A stretch of 64,000 nt of DNA from Theristus sp. LFF4_11 (Eukaryota; Nematoda; Chromadorea; Monhysterida; Xyalidae): NCBI GenBank assembly GCA_030248135.1, contig JASANC010000657.1, positions 20,203-84,202 of the forward strand. Direction: 5' to 3'. The position numbers and the translations under genes are program-made. Below, in pieces: positions 34,258-45,351 of this stretch; the first letter of the stretch is position 1; each line of letters begins with the position of its first letter. The notes beneath the pieces were generated by a model that was not told where the DNA came from, did not search any database, and worked only from the letters and a program-made list of their open reading frames with translations.

Positions 34258-34914
34258 TGTGGATACCGACGCAATTTTCGTTAATTATAGATGGGATTCA
34301 GAAATGAAAAAGAGAGATACGGTATAGCTTCTGCAATTTTATGAATATTTAATTGCAAAAACTTAGTCTATGTATTTGAAAAGAGTACAGCTTATTCGTG
34401 CTTATTTGTACAAGTGCAACCCATGATGTACGTATGTACGTGTATGTGTGGGAGTCTCTGGGACATCATTTGAGTGGCCTTTTCGCGATAACAATGCGAT
34501 CAATTTTCAATTACGCCTGCTTACTTTTCAAGAATATGTACATACAGTGTATATCTCTACTATACCGGTATTTCTGATGCAAAGTTAAAGATAGCTTCCA
34601 CAAAGAATGTCTCCAGTTACAACAGCATGCGAGATTAAAATTACATTATTGGTTGATACACCTTGTGCCACACAAAGTATAATGTCAGAAATGACATGAC
34701 TTTTTAGAAAGAGGCACTGAGCAGTATATTGTGTGATGCGTTTGTGCTTTCTACAGAAATTTCACCGCTATAGTTTCCTCATTGTTATGATATTTCTTGT
34801 TGGTTCCTGATTGAAAGAAAGCATAACAACAAAAACGGTTTCAGTGCGTTCACGAGCCAGCTGTTACTTCGAAATGTTACTCTCGAAAAGTGCACTCCAC
34901 TTTTTAAGGTCACC
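34258..34914. other. Intergenic, nothing recognised
   Basis: AT-rich DNA without convincing ORFs or repeats, upstream of the LDLa-domain gene. Confidence 0.5.
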
Positions 34915-36528
34915 ATGTCGAGCTTTCAAGAAAACGCCATGTTCCTGTGTTTACTGGCGATTTGTTGCGCCGTGGGAGCCCGCCAGCAGCAACGACGCTC
35001 TGACATTCGTAACCTCGAGTACAATGTGCAGTCACTGAGCATGCGACCAACACGTGCGTCACCAACCCGCCACTGAGAAACACGTGGCTACTAAAGTGAC
35101 GGAAATTGTACTAAATTGACTGCGTGTCATTCCACAATTGGCGAACCGTTTTCTACTAAGTGGCACAAATCGAGTTCACGTGTTATGCGTGTGAAACTGA
35201 AAGTTTCTGTCTTTAGTAACAACTTCAGTAGCACCGTAGTTTCAGCGGCATCGTTCATTATTGTCGTATTTTGTTTTTTTTTGTTGAGGAACCATTTGAA
35301 AATAGAACTAACTGGTGTTTTCCAAACAGTGAAACGATGCTTCGATAGTTCCGAAAGTTTCGTATCGTGGAATCGGCGTTGCACCGTGCATGCTATAAGA
35401 AAAGGTGTCCCGTTTGGCTACCCTCCGTTCTGGTGATGATCGGTGGTGCGCGTGTGCATGCATACGCCGTTATGCCACGGGGTCATTTTGGGACACTAAA
35501 AGGGACACCTTTTTTTGCCACTTCCAGCAAGAAAGAACACATTGACTACTATTGATCTTTTTAGATTCTGCGACTCAGTGCGTGTGCTGACATGGAAAAG
35601 AAATCAGTTTCAATCTTTATGTGCAATTCATTAGGGGACTCGGACCATTTTGCCAGTTTTGAGTTCCCGCGTCACGCATGAAACTGGTTACCGATCTACA
35701 TGTGCGCGCATTGTGACTTTCGATGAAAATAAAAATAAAAGATCCTAACAACGATCGCAGATTGCGCGCAGCACCGGCGGCTCGAACCGACGCCCGATGA
35801 CGCCGCCGTCCTCTGGTACCACTGCGGCTCGCATCGCGCCGGCAACGCCAGCGATTGGCCGTGCGTGCGCTCGAGTGAACTCTGCAACGGGGTGCCGGAC
35901 TGTCCGCGCGCCGAGGACGAGCACCCGACCTTGTGCATGTTCTATTTAGCGGTGCGGCTGCGGTTCACGCGTGCGGCTTTTCCTGTTTTTACCGGTTGTT
36001 TGTTTAAGCCGGTCACTTTTTCAAAGAATAAAGAGCCCGAAAAAAAGAAAGAACGGAATCGGAGTTGCAAGAAAAAAAATCATATTCAGTCACACATGGG
36101 TTGTTTGATTTCCACCCCGGCCCAATACACCCGTTCTTCTTGCTTAATTCCAAGTTTCGCCTCTGCTCTGTATTCTGCGAAAACAGGTTTAAACGAACTT
36201 TCTGTGAAAGTTGCAAAAGCAAGCACGTTGTTTGGAGATTTTAGCAATATCGTTATTCCAGGTTTTGCGCGAAATTATTTTCAAACAGTTATATGCATTG
36301 ACCTATTGAACTGTGTGTGTCCAGGAAACCGACCTAATGAATAACGTCTGGGCAACATTGGAGCGTCTAACATCGCGTGTTGCCCGGTTACTGTTGCAAA
36401 TTGAAGAGGAACAACGACAAGCACGGAAGACGCGTTTTGGCAGTTTCGACGACAACAATAACAAAAATAACAATGACTTTTCTTCAGCTGACTCGCCGTC
36501 AGACCACAGCCTGCGTACTTTTCTGTGA
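34915..36528 (+). CDS. Secreted protein with one LDL-receptor class A domain
   Basis: Exons 34915-35053, 35761-35951 and 36325-36528 join in phase to 177 residues. Residues 1 to about 22 look like a signal peptide (AMFLCLLAICCAVG). An LDLa-like domain follows at about 70-105: HCGSHRAGNASDWPC, then SSELCNGVPDCPRAEDE and a last Cys. The acidic CNGxxDCxxxEDE part is the calcium-binding signature. The C-terminal exon encodes a charged helix (LERLTSRVARLLLQIEEEQR) and an Asn/Ser-rich tail. LDLa modules bind ligands outside the cell; the partner is unknown. The exon-2 donor is phase 0 and could also splice to the transmembrane exon at 37653, so a membrane isoform is possible. The first-exon donor GTGCGT is acceptable. 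Confidence 0.7.
35397..35517. mobile_element. Small foldback repeat in LDLa-gene intron
   Basis: Inverted ends AAAAGGTGTCCC and GGGACACCTTTT about 120 bp apart. No coding content. Confidence 0.55.
35568..35712. repeat. Dispersed repeat family C copy
   Basis: Contains GCGACTCAGTGCGTGTGC, CTTTATGTGCAATTC, GGGGACTCGGACC and GAGTTCCCGCGTCACGCATG, as in the copies at 27983, 46720, 53718 and 54592. It ends 49 nt before the LDLa exon. Confidence 0.65.
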
Positions 36529-37652
36529 TTTTGCAAAAAAATGCATTTTCTGACTTTCGATTCCGACTATCTCGAACGAGCTCTTTGTACACTTGGCAAC
36601 GTAATGAAATGTCGCATGAATCAAGATGTTGAAAGAGTTCCCATATAGCATTTTTTTGATCAGCATTTGCACAAAAAGTGTGCTTAAACAAGAAAGACAT
36701 TTTCCTGATATAAACATTTTTCTCTGAATGATTTTTTATGAAATGTATTGACATGTTTGGCAAACGGAATGAGAAGCGAATGAGTGTGCGGTTATACCAC
36801 ACTTGTTTTGGACAAACTCTTGATACAGCCATCTCTTATCGTAAAAAAACTGTTGCAACAAACACTTCGAGTTCCCAGTCCCTCTTTCCTTTCACTTTCA
36901 ACAATATAATCGCCGATGATCACAGACAACCAAGCAAGGTCGTGTCAAGACCTAATACGGTGGATACTGACTCTGTATTGCCACATTTTTGGATTTCACT
37001 GTGAATCGGTATTGAACACAAATGACAGTTGGTTAGCGTTAGAGATGCAGCTGGTTGTTGCTAGGGACACCGCAATTTTCTGACAAACCTGTAACCAGTA
37101 GTCAGTGCCGCCCGTCCATGCATTATTTAAAATTGACAGTTAAATTAACGGTTAACAGTTAGACAAGGTTAGTTTTTTTCACTGACATCAAAGCGACGTC
37201 CCAAAAGAAACTTGCGTTTCGTGCGAAATAATATGGATCGAAAAGTTGTGCCGTTCGGTAGTAAACGCGACGAATCACATCGAGATCAATCGTTTCGCTG
37301 TTTCTTTGGTCTGACTGATGTCGTGGTTTGTACTTTCGGCTTTCCAGTGAAGTCTCAGAGATGAGTACCATTTTCATGCAAATTCAGAGTGAACACAATT
37401 GAGCGGCCAATGATGTTTTCGTGTGGTTCGTATTAATTCAGTCACCAGACAAAATTTCCTCTGTGTACAGTCGAACTCTAAATTATAGGAAATCAGCTAA
37501 TTGATTGGTGATCACGTGATGCATGCTTTCTGCGCAGAAGTTGCTGCGAATGGAGTTTGGTTTGCACAGAAAGCACGCATCACATGATCACCAACCAATC
37601 GGCTGATTCCCTATAATTTAGAGTTCGACTGTATCTCTTTTCATTTTATCAG
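36529..37652. other. Between LDLa and transmembrane exons
   Basis: No convincing exon. An open frame at 36738-37004 has a plausible look but no splice partners. The right part holds a full MITE family A copy (37476-37632). Confidence 0.4.
37476..37632. mobile_element. MITE family A, best full-length copy
   Basis: About 157 bp between TA dinucleotides. Left end CAGTCGAACTCTAAATTATA, right end its inverted copy TATAATTTAGAGTTCGACTG. Each arm carries AATCAGCT, TTGGTGATCACGTGATGC and a CATGC/TTCTGTGCA word. CAGT tips and TA target mark it as Tc1/mariner-like. The element ends 20 nt before the transmembrane exon. Confidence 0.9.
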
Positions 37653-39025
37653 TTCGCCACGAAGATTATCGGCTGCACAGAGTTGCTCGCGGTGTTGCCG
37701 CTGTTTCTCGCCAGCGCGCTTCTACCAAGTTGGCCGCAGTTTGGTCACGTTCTCGTCGTTTGGCTTGCCGCCGTCGTGTCGCTGTTTGTTGGTCTCTCGA
37801 CGAAATCGCACCACTGCTTCATACCACATCTGATCGTTCAGGTACGTAGTCGTCTCACGGATCGTGATCGTTCAGGTACGTAGTCGTCTCACGGATCGTG
37901 ATCGTTCAGGTACGTAGTGGTCTCACGGATCGTCTCACCCTCGTTGCCTGGGTGGTAGCGCGTTAGACTCTTGTCTGTGCGTTCGGGTGATCGAGCGCCG
38001 CCGACGGGTGTACAGGCACTTGATGACAGAGATACCTCCAAGGGCAACCTGCTCAACGGCGTTCTCTGTTCGCTTTTCTGGGCTAGCCCTCTGGCTAAAA
38101 ACATCGCCGAAAATCACCGTTCGTTCGTTCGTTCGTTCGTTCGTATACGGACTTAAGGTGATTACGTTTTTCTGAATTGGGTGTTTTAGTTTTGAAAATA
38201 TTGCGGTGAACCACCACACTGGAACGTTTTGCAGCGGCGCAAGCAGTGCTGTTCGCTTCAATATTCGCTTCCGTAAGCGCAGCACAGTTTTTCTTTGACA
38301 ACTGCAGATTTTGACGATAGGATGGGCGCTCATGTTGACTGTTTTGTCCGTCGTGGCGCTGGTCACTTTGGATACGGTGGTTGGATCGCTTGAGAAATGG
38401 CTGGAAGTCAAAGACACCAGCACAATTCAAACAGGTTTTTTGATGTTTTCATTGAAATTGCGAAATCAACGACTCACTTTTTTAAAAGTTTAAAAAAACC
38501 CGAAATGTTGTCGTAATAAGACCAAAAATAACTGAACGGGTGGAATTCAAGGTCTCCCCCTCCTTGACACGGCCCTGCTCCAACGCAAACAGTCTGAATT
38601 TGAAATGAGTGCGATTCCGTGCACCGCAACTTCCTTGACAGTCAGGAATGTCGCCAGCAAGTTTAGTGGAGTCGTTTTGTAAACACGGTGTACAACCATT
38701 GTGCTCCAAGAAAGGCCAAGTTCATAGAGTGCACTCCATAGACGGACGTCACGAGACGTGCCGTGCCGTAAGTGTACGTAAACGTCAGTATGAACGGGGT
38801 GCTTTGTACAACGTCGAAACATCAAACAAAACCACTGCAGCTCTGTTCGTCCTCTCCATCGTTGGTCTCGCCGTCTCCCTTGTGCTCTCCGTGATGCAGC
38901 TCTGTTTCCTGCGTGTCGTGCTCACGTGCAAATGCTACTTCGAGTTGATGTCTCGTCAGCCGCTTAGTCGAGTGCACAGCCGTTTGCTGAGCACCCACGA
39001 TGCGCTGTGGACGACGCCAGAGGAG
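37653..39025 (+). CDS. Four-transmembrane segment exons (unknown family; may be fused to MBT exons)
   Basis: Three in-phase exons, 37653-37841, 38308-38434 and 38841-39025, encode 167 residues with four hydrophobic helices (around IIGCTELLAVLPLFLASALL, VLVVWLAAVVSLFVGL, ALMLTVLSVVALVTL and LFVLSIVGLAVSLVLSVMQL), a short charged stretch between helices 3 and 4 (EKWLEVKD), and a basic C-terminal part (MSRQPLSRVHSRLL). No start codon was found: the first exon opens at phase 0 after TTTTATCAG. No stop is found before the strong-looking donor GTATGC at 39026; reading on ends inside a MITE. The next in-phase exon is the MBT core at 39259. Alternatives: a LDLa-TM protein, a TM-MBT fusion, or a separate gene with missed terminal exons. 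Confidence 0.5.
37831..37932. repeat. 34-bp tandem triplication including a splice donor
   Basis: Three head-to-tail copies of a 34-bp unit. Each copy carries GATCGTTCAGGTACGTAGT, i.e. the last codons of the transmembrane exon and its GTACGT donor. The third differs by one base. Confidence 0.9.
37937..38146 (+). mobile_element. Second tRNA-derived SINE-like element
   Basis: tRNA-like head (TTGCCTGGGTGGTAGCGCG, then GGTGATCGAGCGCC as a decayed B box), an unrelated body, and a tail of about six GTTC units (38118-38144). It lies in an intron. No clear target duplication found. Confidence 0.5.
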
Positions 39026-39065
39026 GTATGCGACATTCCGAAGAAGTTATGTATTTGTGTTCTTC

Positions 39066-39238
39066 TCTTCATGTCGAACTCTACTAAATTATAGGGAATC
39101 AGCTGATTGGCTGGTGATCACGTGATGCATACTTTTCGTGCAAACTCAACTCCGCCCCAACGACAGTTTTCGTACAGAAAGCATCGCGTGACTACCAACG
39201 ACTACGCTGATCCCCTGTAATTTAGAGTTCGACTGTAA
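39066..39238. mobile_element. MITE family A copy
   Basis: Palindromic copy between the transmembrane and MBT exons: GTCGAACTCTACTAAATTATAG at left (one insertion), right end TAATTTAGAGTTCGACTGTA. The TAG in its left arm is the stop met if the preceding exon is read through. Confidence 0.85.
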
Positions 39239-39258
39239 TCATGTGACTGTGATTCCAG

Positions 39259-42200
39259 ACGACCGCATCGACTCCGCCTCCGCCGGTCGATGGTTGGACG
39301 GTTGGCGGCCGCCTGGAGGCGCTCGATCGCGTGCACCCCGAGTTGATCTGTGTCGCCGCGGTGATCGATGTGGATTCGTTGAACAATCTCGTAACGATCG
39401 GTTTCGATGGCTGGTCGAATCGATACAATTACACGACAACGGTCGACAGTGTTGACCTGCACCCGATCGGATACTGTGCACAGCGGAAGCACGCCCAATT
39501 GCAGCCGCCTTGTGGTTCGTGTGCGGTGCTTTTTCTACCGCATGCCCTGCACGACACTGAATGAAAATGTCCCAAGTGATGTCCGCTGTCGTGTCCGTCG
39601 TGGCATGTGCTGTCCATCCGAGGTGTCCGCCCAGGTGTCCTCTCCTGGAACTAACACTGGCAGCGATTAGCAAATCCACACTCTTTTTTATACTTTCATT
39701 TCCGAGACAAAAAGCCGCGGCGGTCAGGAAACTGGGCACTACTTCGGACATGTTTGTTAACCGTGCAGTGGCTGTGACCTCGACTATGATTTCTGAGCTC
39801 ATGGGAGTTCGAGCGAGAAGAAGCACGGTACTCTTAATGACTAAAAACGGTCATGAGCGTTGAACTGCGCTGAAAAAAAGGTTGACCGGGTTTGATCGAA
39901 GTTGCTTCACAAGTATCTAGATAGAACCCCAAATTTTTGACGTGTTTTCTTCGACTCGGCAGACACCCGAAAGCTCTTGTAACGACTAATTTTTCGCTTC
40001 GTGCTTTGTTTCATTATTGTCATTACTGCACTTTGAAGGTCATATCGGAGTCTTCAACTGGTCTGACTATCTGGCCGAACAAAACGCCGTTCCAGTGCCG
40101 TTTCACTTGTTCAGCAAAGTGCGTCTCTTTTTAACAGGTTTTTTAAATCATTCCACCAAAGCGGAGAGAGCGATTCTGTTCCAATGATTAAATTCACTCA
40201 TGAGCTTTCCACTGAAAGATTTACTGGATATTTACGCACTATAAAAAACCCTGGACCATAACGGAGCGGAATGGCAGCGCGTGCCCTGTCAAACGAAGGG
40301 GCTGCAGTGTAGCAGCGTGTCGAGCGAGCGCCTTTGCGTTCTCCAAGCGAGTGTCGTTCACCTGCAGCACGGATGGCTGATGCCAACTTTGTGTTGCGCG
40401 GCATTACGCGAGAAACCGCGGGTGGGGGGCAACAAGGAAAACCGCGACTAAAACTCATTCATCACGTTAAAACACGCGAGTAACAGCCGTTTTTGAGTAG
40501 TAGCACCGCTGTTTCTCTCCAACAAACAACCAGACAAACAGCACGTTCCTGCATTTGCTTCGCTTCACCAATTCCTTGAAATTCAAAAAAAACATTTAAT
40601 TTATAAAAAACTGACACACGCCCAGAGTCAGACCGTCGGCTGCAGCGCCTTCAAAGTGCGCGACGTCTCCGAGCGCATCGACGGCTGGACGGACGGCGCG
40701 AAACTGGAGGCGCTCGACCGACTGAATCCGTCGCTGACGTGCGTCGCCACGGTGAAACTGGTGCGTCGCGACGCTGGCACGATCGTGGTGACGTTCGACG
40801 GCTGGTCGGAGAAGTACGACTACGTGGCCAGTTGCACTAGCGCGCATCTGCACCCGGCTGGCTACTGCGAACGGCACGCGCTGCCGCTGCAGCCGCCGAA
40901 AGGTGGCCATTTTCTGTTAGCATGTTTCGCACAGCGGTGTGTGTCCAGTATTATTGCTGGTCTAGTTTGAATCCGGAGTTCTTGTGCATATGCCTGACAC
41001 TGTACAATCCGTCCCATGAAATGCATCAATCAGTACGGACAAACAAACATTATCTTTTCTCTCACACAACATTTCGGCAAGCGCTGCAACTGGTAGCACA
41101 TACAGGTACATATAACCAACTTATTGGCCAGCTCTCCATCACGTGGCAACTTGGCAAAACGTTATTCTGCTATTTTTGACTTTTTATGAGAAAAAATGCA
41201 AACTAGAAAAACTCGAATCGCTTACAATTGTGTCAGATTACGACAAAGCATTCAGTTGGCCGACGTATCTCAGGGAGCAACAAGCTGAAGCCGTGCCGGA
41301 GCGATGCTTTCAACCGGTGATCTACCGTCGAACTCTAACTGATATACGCAGTCAGCTGATTGGTTGGTAATAACGTGATGCACGCTATCTGCGCCGCCCA
41401 CGACAATGTCTGCACCAGAGTTAGAGCATATGCATCAAGTAATCAGCTGACAGCCTAACAGTTTAGAGTTCCATTGTAGTTTCGTGCTTCAGAATCACTT
41501 CTTTCGTTCGATTAAACGAAAAAAACGTGACATTTCCATCTTACAACTTTGGTTGATTTCCATATTCGCCAAGGTCCAACTTGCCGCACCGATTGGCAAA
41601 AACAGCAATGCTCCGTTTGGCGTTGCACAAACGCCTCTAACCGCTAGCGTTCTCCAATCAGAGGCACCGTTGCCGGAGCTGGGTGAGCCGCCGGCGTTTG
41701 AATCGAAAGACAGTACTCAAGGTTTGCGCTGTTTCACACTGTTTTAAAATTGCATATTTTAATAAGTTTTTAAACGCCAGTTATTTGCTTTAAATGATAC
41801 TCCACAACAGTGCACTTTGCAACACAGTCATCAATCATTTCAATTTTCAAACCATTACAATCCGCTGCTTCCTTCCACGCAGCCTTATTTGTTTTATATC
41901 TGCATTTTTGCTGATTGGCTGTGCTGGTAATAAATAATCGAGTCCAAAAAAGCAGGCCCCAAGAACGTAGCAAATTCAAACGTGCTCAACTCGCAAGAGG
42001 ATTTGTCAATTTTTTTTTGTTTAAAACACAGGATGGAAAGTGGGCCAACGTTTGGAGGCGTGTGACCGCCGAAATCCGGATCTGATCTGTGTCGCAAATG
42101 TGAGCTCGGTCGACGAAGAACTCGGTTTGGTCACGATTAATTTTGACGGATGGACAAAAAAGTACAACTACTCTGCGCCACCAACCAGCGATGACTTGCA

Positions 42201-42688
42201 TCCGATCGGCTATTGCGCGAACATTGGAAAAATGCTGCAACCACCAAAAAGTAATTGGCGTTTTTATTGGGGGTTCATTTTGATTATTTTCTGACTTTGG
42301 CGTGCTTGTTTCGGTTTTGATGTTTGTTTGCTTTGCTTCGTTTTTTTAATCCTTTTTCGTTTTTCAATTCTTTTACGATTTGGTTGCTTTGAATTTTTTC
42401 GGGTTGTTTCACTGCAACCGATTCATAATGTGACACACAAAATGTTTCATGTTTTGTGGCAGTTTCAACTTTAGACTACAATGGTGATTTCGATTGGCCC
42501 ACTTATCTCAAGGAAACCAATGCTGAATCTGTTCCCTTCAAACTTTTCAATAAGGTTAGCAACGACTTGATTTTCCCTTTGTTAACGCGCTGTTGTCGAT
42601 TGTGTTTTTAAGCAAAATTCAAATCATTTGCTTGGTTTTTTTGATGCAGGAACAAACGGGTGGCATGAGCGAATGGCAACATCAGTAA
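39259..42688 (+). CDS. MBT-repeat methyl-lysine reader, three cores
   Basis: Eight in-phase exons, 39259-39514, 40039-40118, 40626-40902, 41237-41316, 41574-41721, 42032-42250, 42463-42554 and 42650-42688, give 396 residues. Three MBT cores are clear: LEALDRVHPELICVAAV with GFDGWSNRYNY; LEALDRLNPSLTCVATV with TFDGWSEKYDY; LEACDRRNPDLICVANV with NFDGWTKKYNY. Each ends HP-x-GYC and QPP. Each is followed by an arm (FNWSDYLAEQNAVPVPFHLF; FSWPTYLREQQAEAVP; FDWPTYLKETNAESVPFKLF). Cores 2 and 3 keep the Asp, Asn, Leu, Cys, Phe, Trp and Tyr of the mono/dimethyl-lysine pocket; core 1 has His for Asn. MBT proteins (L3MBTL, SFMBT, LIN-61) are nuclear repressors. No leading arm and no ATG is found before core 1; the last arm has no core after it. 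AATAAA at 42920-42925. Confidence 0.85.
41323..41482. mobile_element. MITE family A copy
   Basis: Copy in an MBT-gene intron: CGTCGAACTCTAACTGATAT and GTCAGCTGATTGGTTGG at left, CAGTTTAGAGTTCCATTGTA at right, middle diverged. Confidence 0.8.
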
Positions 42689-45351
42689 TCAACCAATCGA
42701 AACTGATAAAACAGTGATTGTTCTGCTCCAATTTTGTTTTTTTTCCTTTTTTAAGTTTTTTTTTCAAACAAACAATATTCTTGCATGCCTTTACGGTTTA
42801 CGCGTGTGTACATGACATACCCTATATTATTCCGATGCTTACTTTGGTTGTTATGTTTTGTGATTGATTGGAGCGGAGACAGAATTTTCCGCTCCGTATG
42901 ACCGTCGCACAAAAAAATGAATAAAGTCTACTGATCCAATTCTATAAATAAACGAAGTCAATGGCACCGCGGTTTGCACGTCGTGCGTGCTGGTGTTTCC
43001 CAAAATAGTCGCGTTTTCTGTATGGAACAGTGAACAGAAATGAAAATAATCAACTTTGGCAAGGCTGCACCGCTTTATGTTTGCCAAACGCCAAAACCAC
43101 TGTATTGGGTCTTGCAGCGATCTTCTTTTATACATGTACGTCCCACAAAATCGACAACGTTTTTTTCCAAAACGCAATATTCGTTCACCTGTTTATTTCT
43201 ATAGTAGGGCGCTTTCATGGTTGCTTGCCGAAAGCGAATAGCAAGATCGTGTCAAGACTTAACTGATAAGTACCGTACTGCGATGTATCCAGTTTTGTGA
43301 TTGTCTGAATGCACCGTTATGCTAAGTTATCGGTTTTGCGGACAGAGTCATGCCTGCGGCTGCGGGTTCTTTGATTATGGGACCCAGAACCTCTTTAAAG
43401 CGGTTTTCCAGTGAGCAAAAACACAGTTCTCCTGTTTATAACAACTCTGTGCGTCTGTGTGTGTGTATCTTCAAGTATCGCCGGAAATTGACTTCATTAT
43501 TATTTCAGTAGAATCTAAAAGTAGACATTTACTCATTTTTCATCGTTTTCCACCAAAATATGCAACACTTCATCCAAACTCCATATAGGTGTATGTGTTT
43601 TAATTAAAATATATTCACACACTTGAAATGAGAAGTACAATTTGAACGGAGCCCAGCACAACGAAAACTGCAATTCCGCGCTCATGTTATTGTGAGCTGC
43701 AAAGAAGCCAAGGCGGTGACTTCAGTTATAAAATTCGATTATTTACAGAATGTCAATGTTTGGATGTTTTTCAAAATTATTGGATGTGCTTTCAAAATGT
43801 ATCGTTGTTGTTTTTATAAACATCGGGATGCAAGTTGCCCTTGGATATTCGGTGAATAAAGCCATGAAAGATTTCAATTGAAGACAAACCTTGAATTCCA
43901 GACAGTTTTAAAAGCATGCAATTTTAAACGCAAACAGTGAAGTAATGAATGATTTCTCCGCGCCAAACATCTTGCAAGCTTTTTATGCTTGCCGCAGGAA
44001 AAAACTCATAGCAGGTGATTTCGTTCCTCAAATTGGTAAAAGCTTCTTCTCGTCTAGTACCCAAAATGCTAGGTTTGAAGTATGTACCAGAGATCAAGAA
44101 CCATCTTGAATGCAACCCACCTATTTGTAACAACGATTTCTACCTTTTTTGCGAGAAAAAATAACAGAAACCCACCAGATGTCATAAATGTTGCGATGAA
44201 TGTGCTTTTTTCTTGTTCGACACCCACCTTTTTTCATGTCTCGCTATTAGGAAAACCAACCGCTTGGAAATGTCGCGTTCCGCAAATATGCCGGATTTGA
44301 AAATTCAAACACCCCAATAAAAAGTCGTGAATCTTTGACGTGAACATAAACTGAATAAGCATTGTTTATTCATGTTTTCCGATAAAACTTTAATGAAAAC
44401 TTTTGATGACTCTAACCGGCCACGCATCATTGTTGCATATTCGGCTTAACATTAGTTTTTGAAACCACGCAATTAGTCAGTTCGTGCACGACTTTTCATT
44501 TCATGACAATAAATTTTGTTCTGACTAAAATTGTATGCTCCGCAAAAATGAAAGCGGCCAAAATTAATGGCTGAGTTACCATTCGCACTGCATTTTCCGA
44601 CTATACTGATCTTTTTTGAAACCGTTTCAACCATATGTGGCAAAATACAATATCACCGCAGAGCAAAAGTAAATTCTAGAATCGCCGTCTTTTAAGTCAG
44701 CAGCGATTTTATTTGTTGCGCGCGGCGATAAAATCGCCGAAAATGTGTATGTCTACGTTAAATGTTGCAATGAGTTTCCACGCACACCACGATTTGTACG
44801 AAGGTTAGGGTCTTCCTCTTCCTGAATAAAATGTATTGCCGTGTCTGTGTTCCGGAAAGCGGTGTGTGGCGCCTCACAAAATTGGAACTGCGTATGAAGT
44901 TTCTACGTGACACATTGCTTGTTGCATGTTTGCGCCGGCGCGCGCACAGTTTTATGAGCAAAAAGGGATTTATTTATTCCATCGAGGAGCGCATGCATTT
45001 TCGGCAACAGTCGAGTGCTTTGCTTGGTCAGCGTCTTTTTTTACCGTCGCCGCTAAAAACTCGTTTCCAGAAAAAACAGTTCGTTTTCAAACACACACTC
45101 GCTCGCGCACAAAAATTCGTCGAGTTTGTCTAGCGCTTCTTGTGTTGTCGCATTTTGACAATTTCATTTGACAAAAAAACATTCAGAACAGTGTGAAAAG
45201 TGAACTCAAAAAAATAATTGTCTGTTATTATACAATGTTGAACGAATCGGTGTTCTACATTCCAGGCTGTATGTACAAATCGCATCAACGAAATGGTTTT
45301 ATTTGTAAAAAAGACAAAACGACAAACAATTTAAAGTAAAAAACCTAAAAA
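42689..45351. other. Intergenic, no gene seen
   Basis: 3'UTR and poly(A) signal of the MBT gene (42920), then about 2.4 kb of AT-rich DNA. Open frames of 60-108 codons occur on both strands but lack domains, and their codon patterns look random. The GPCR promoter should lie at the right end; nothing distinctive was seen. Confidence 0.5.
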
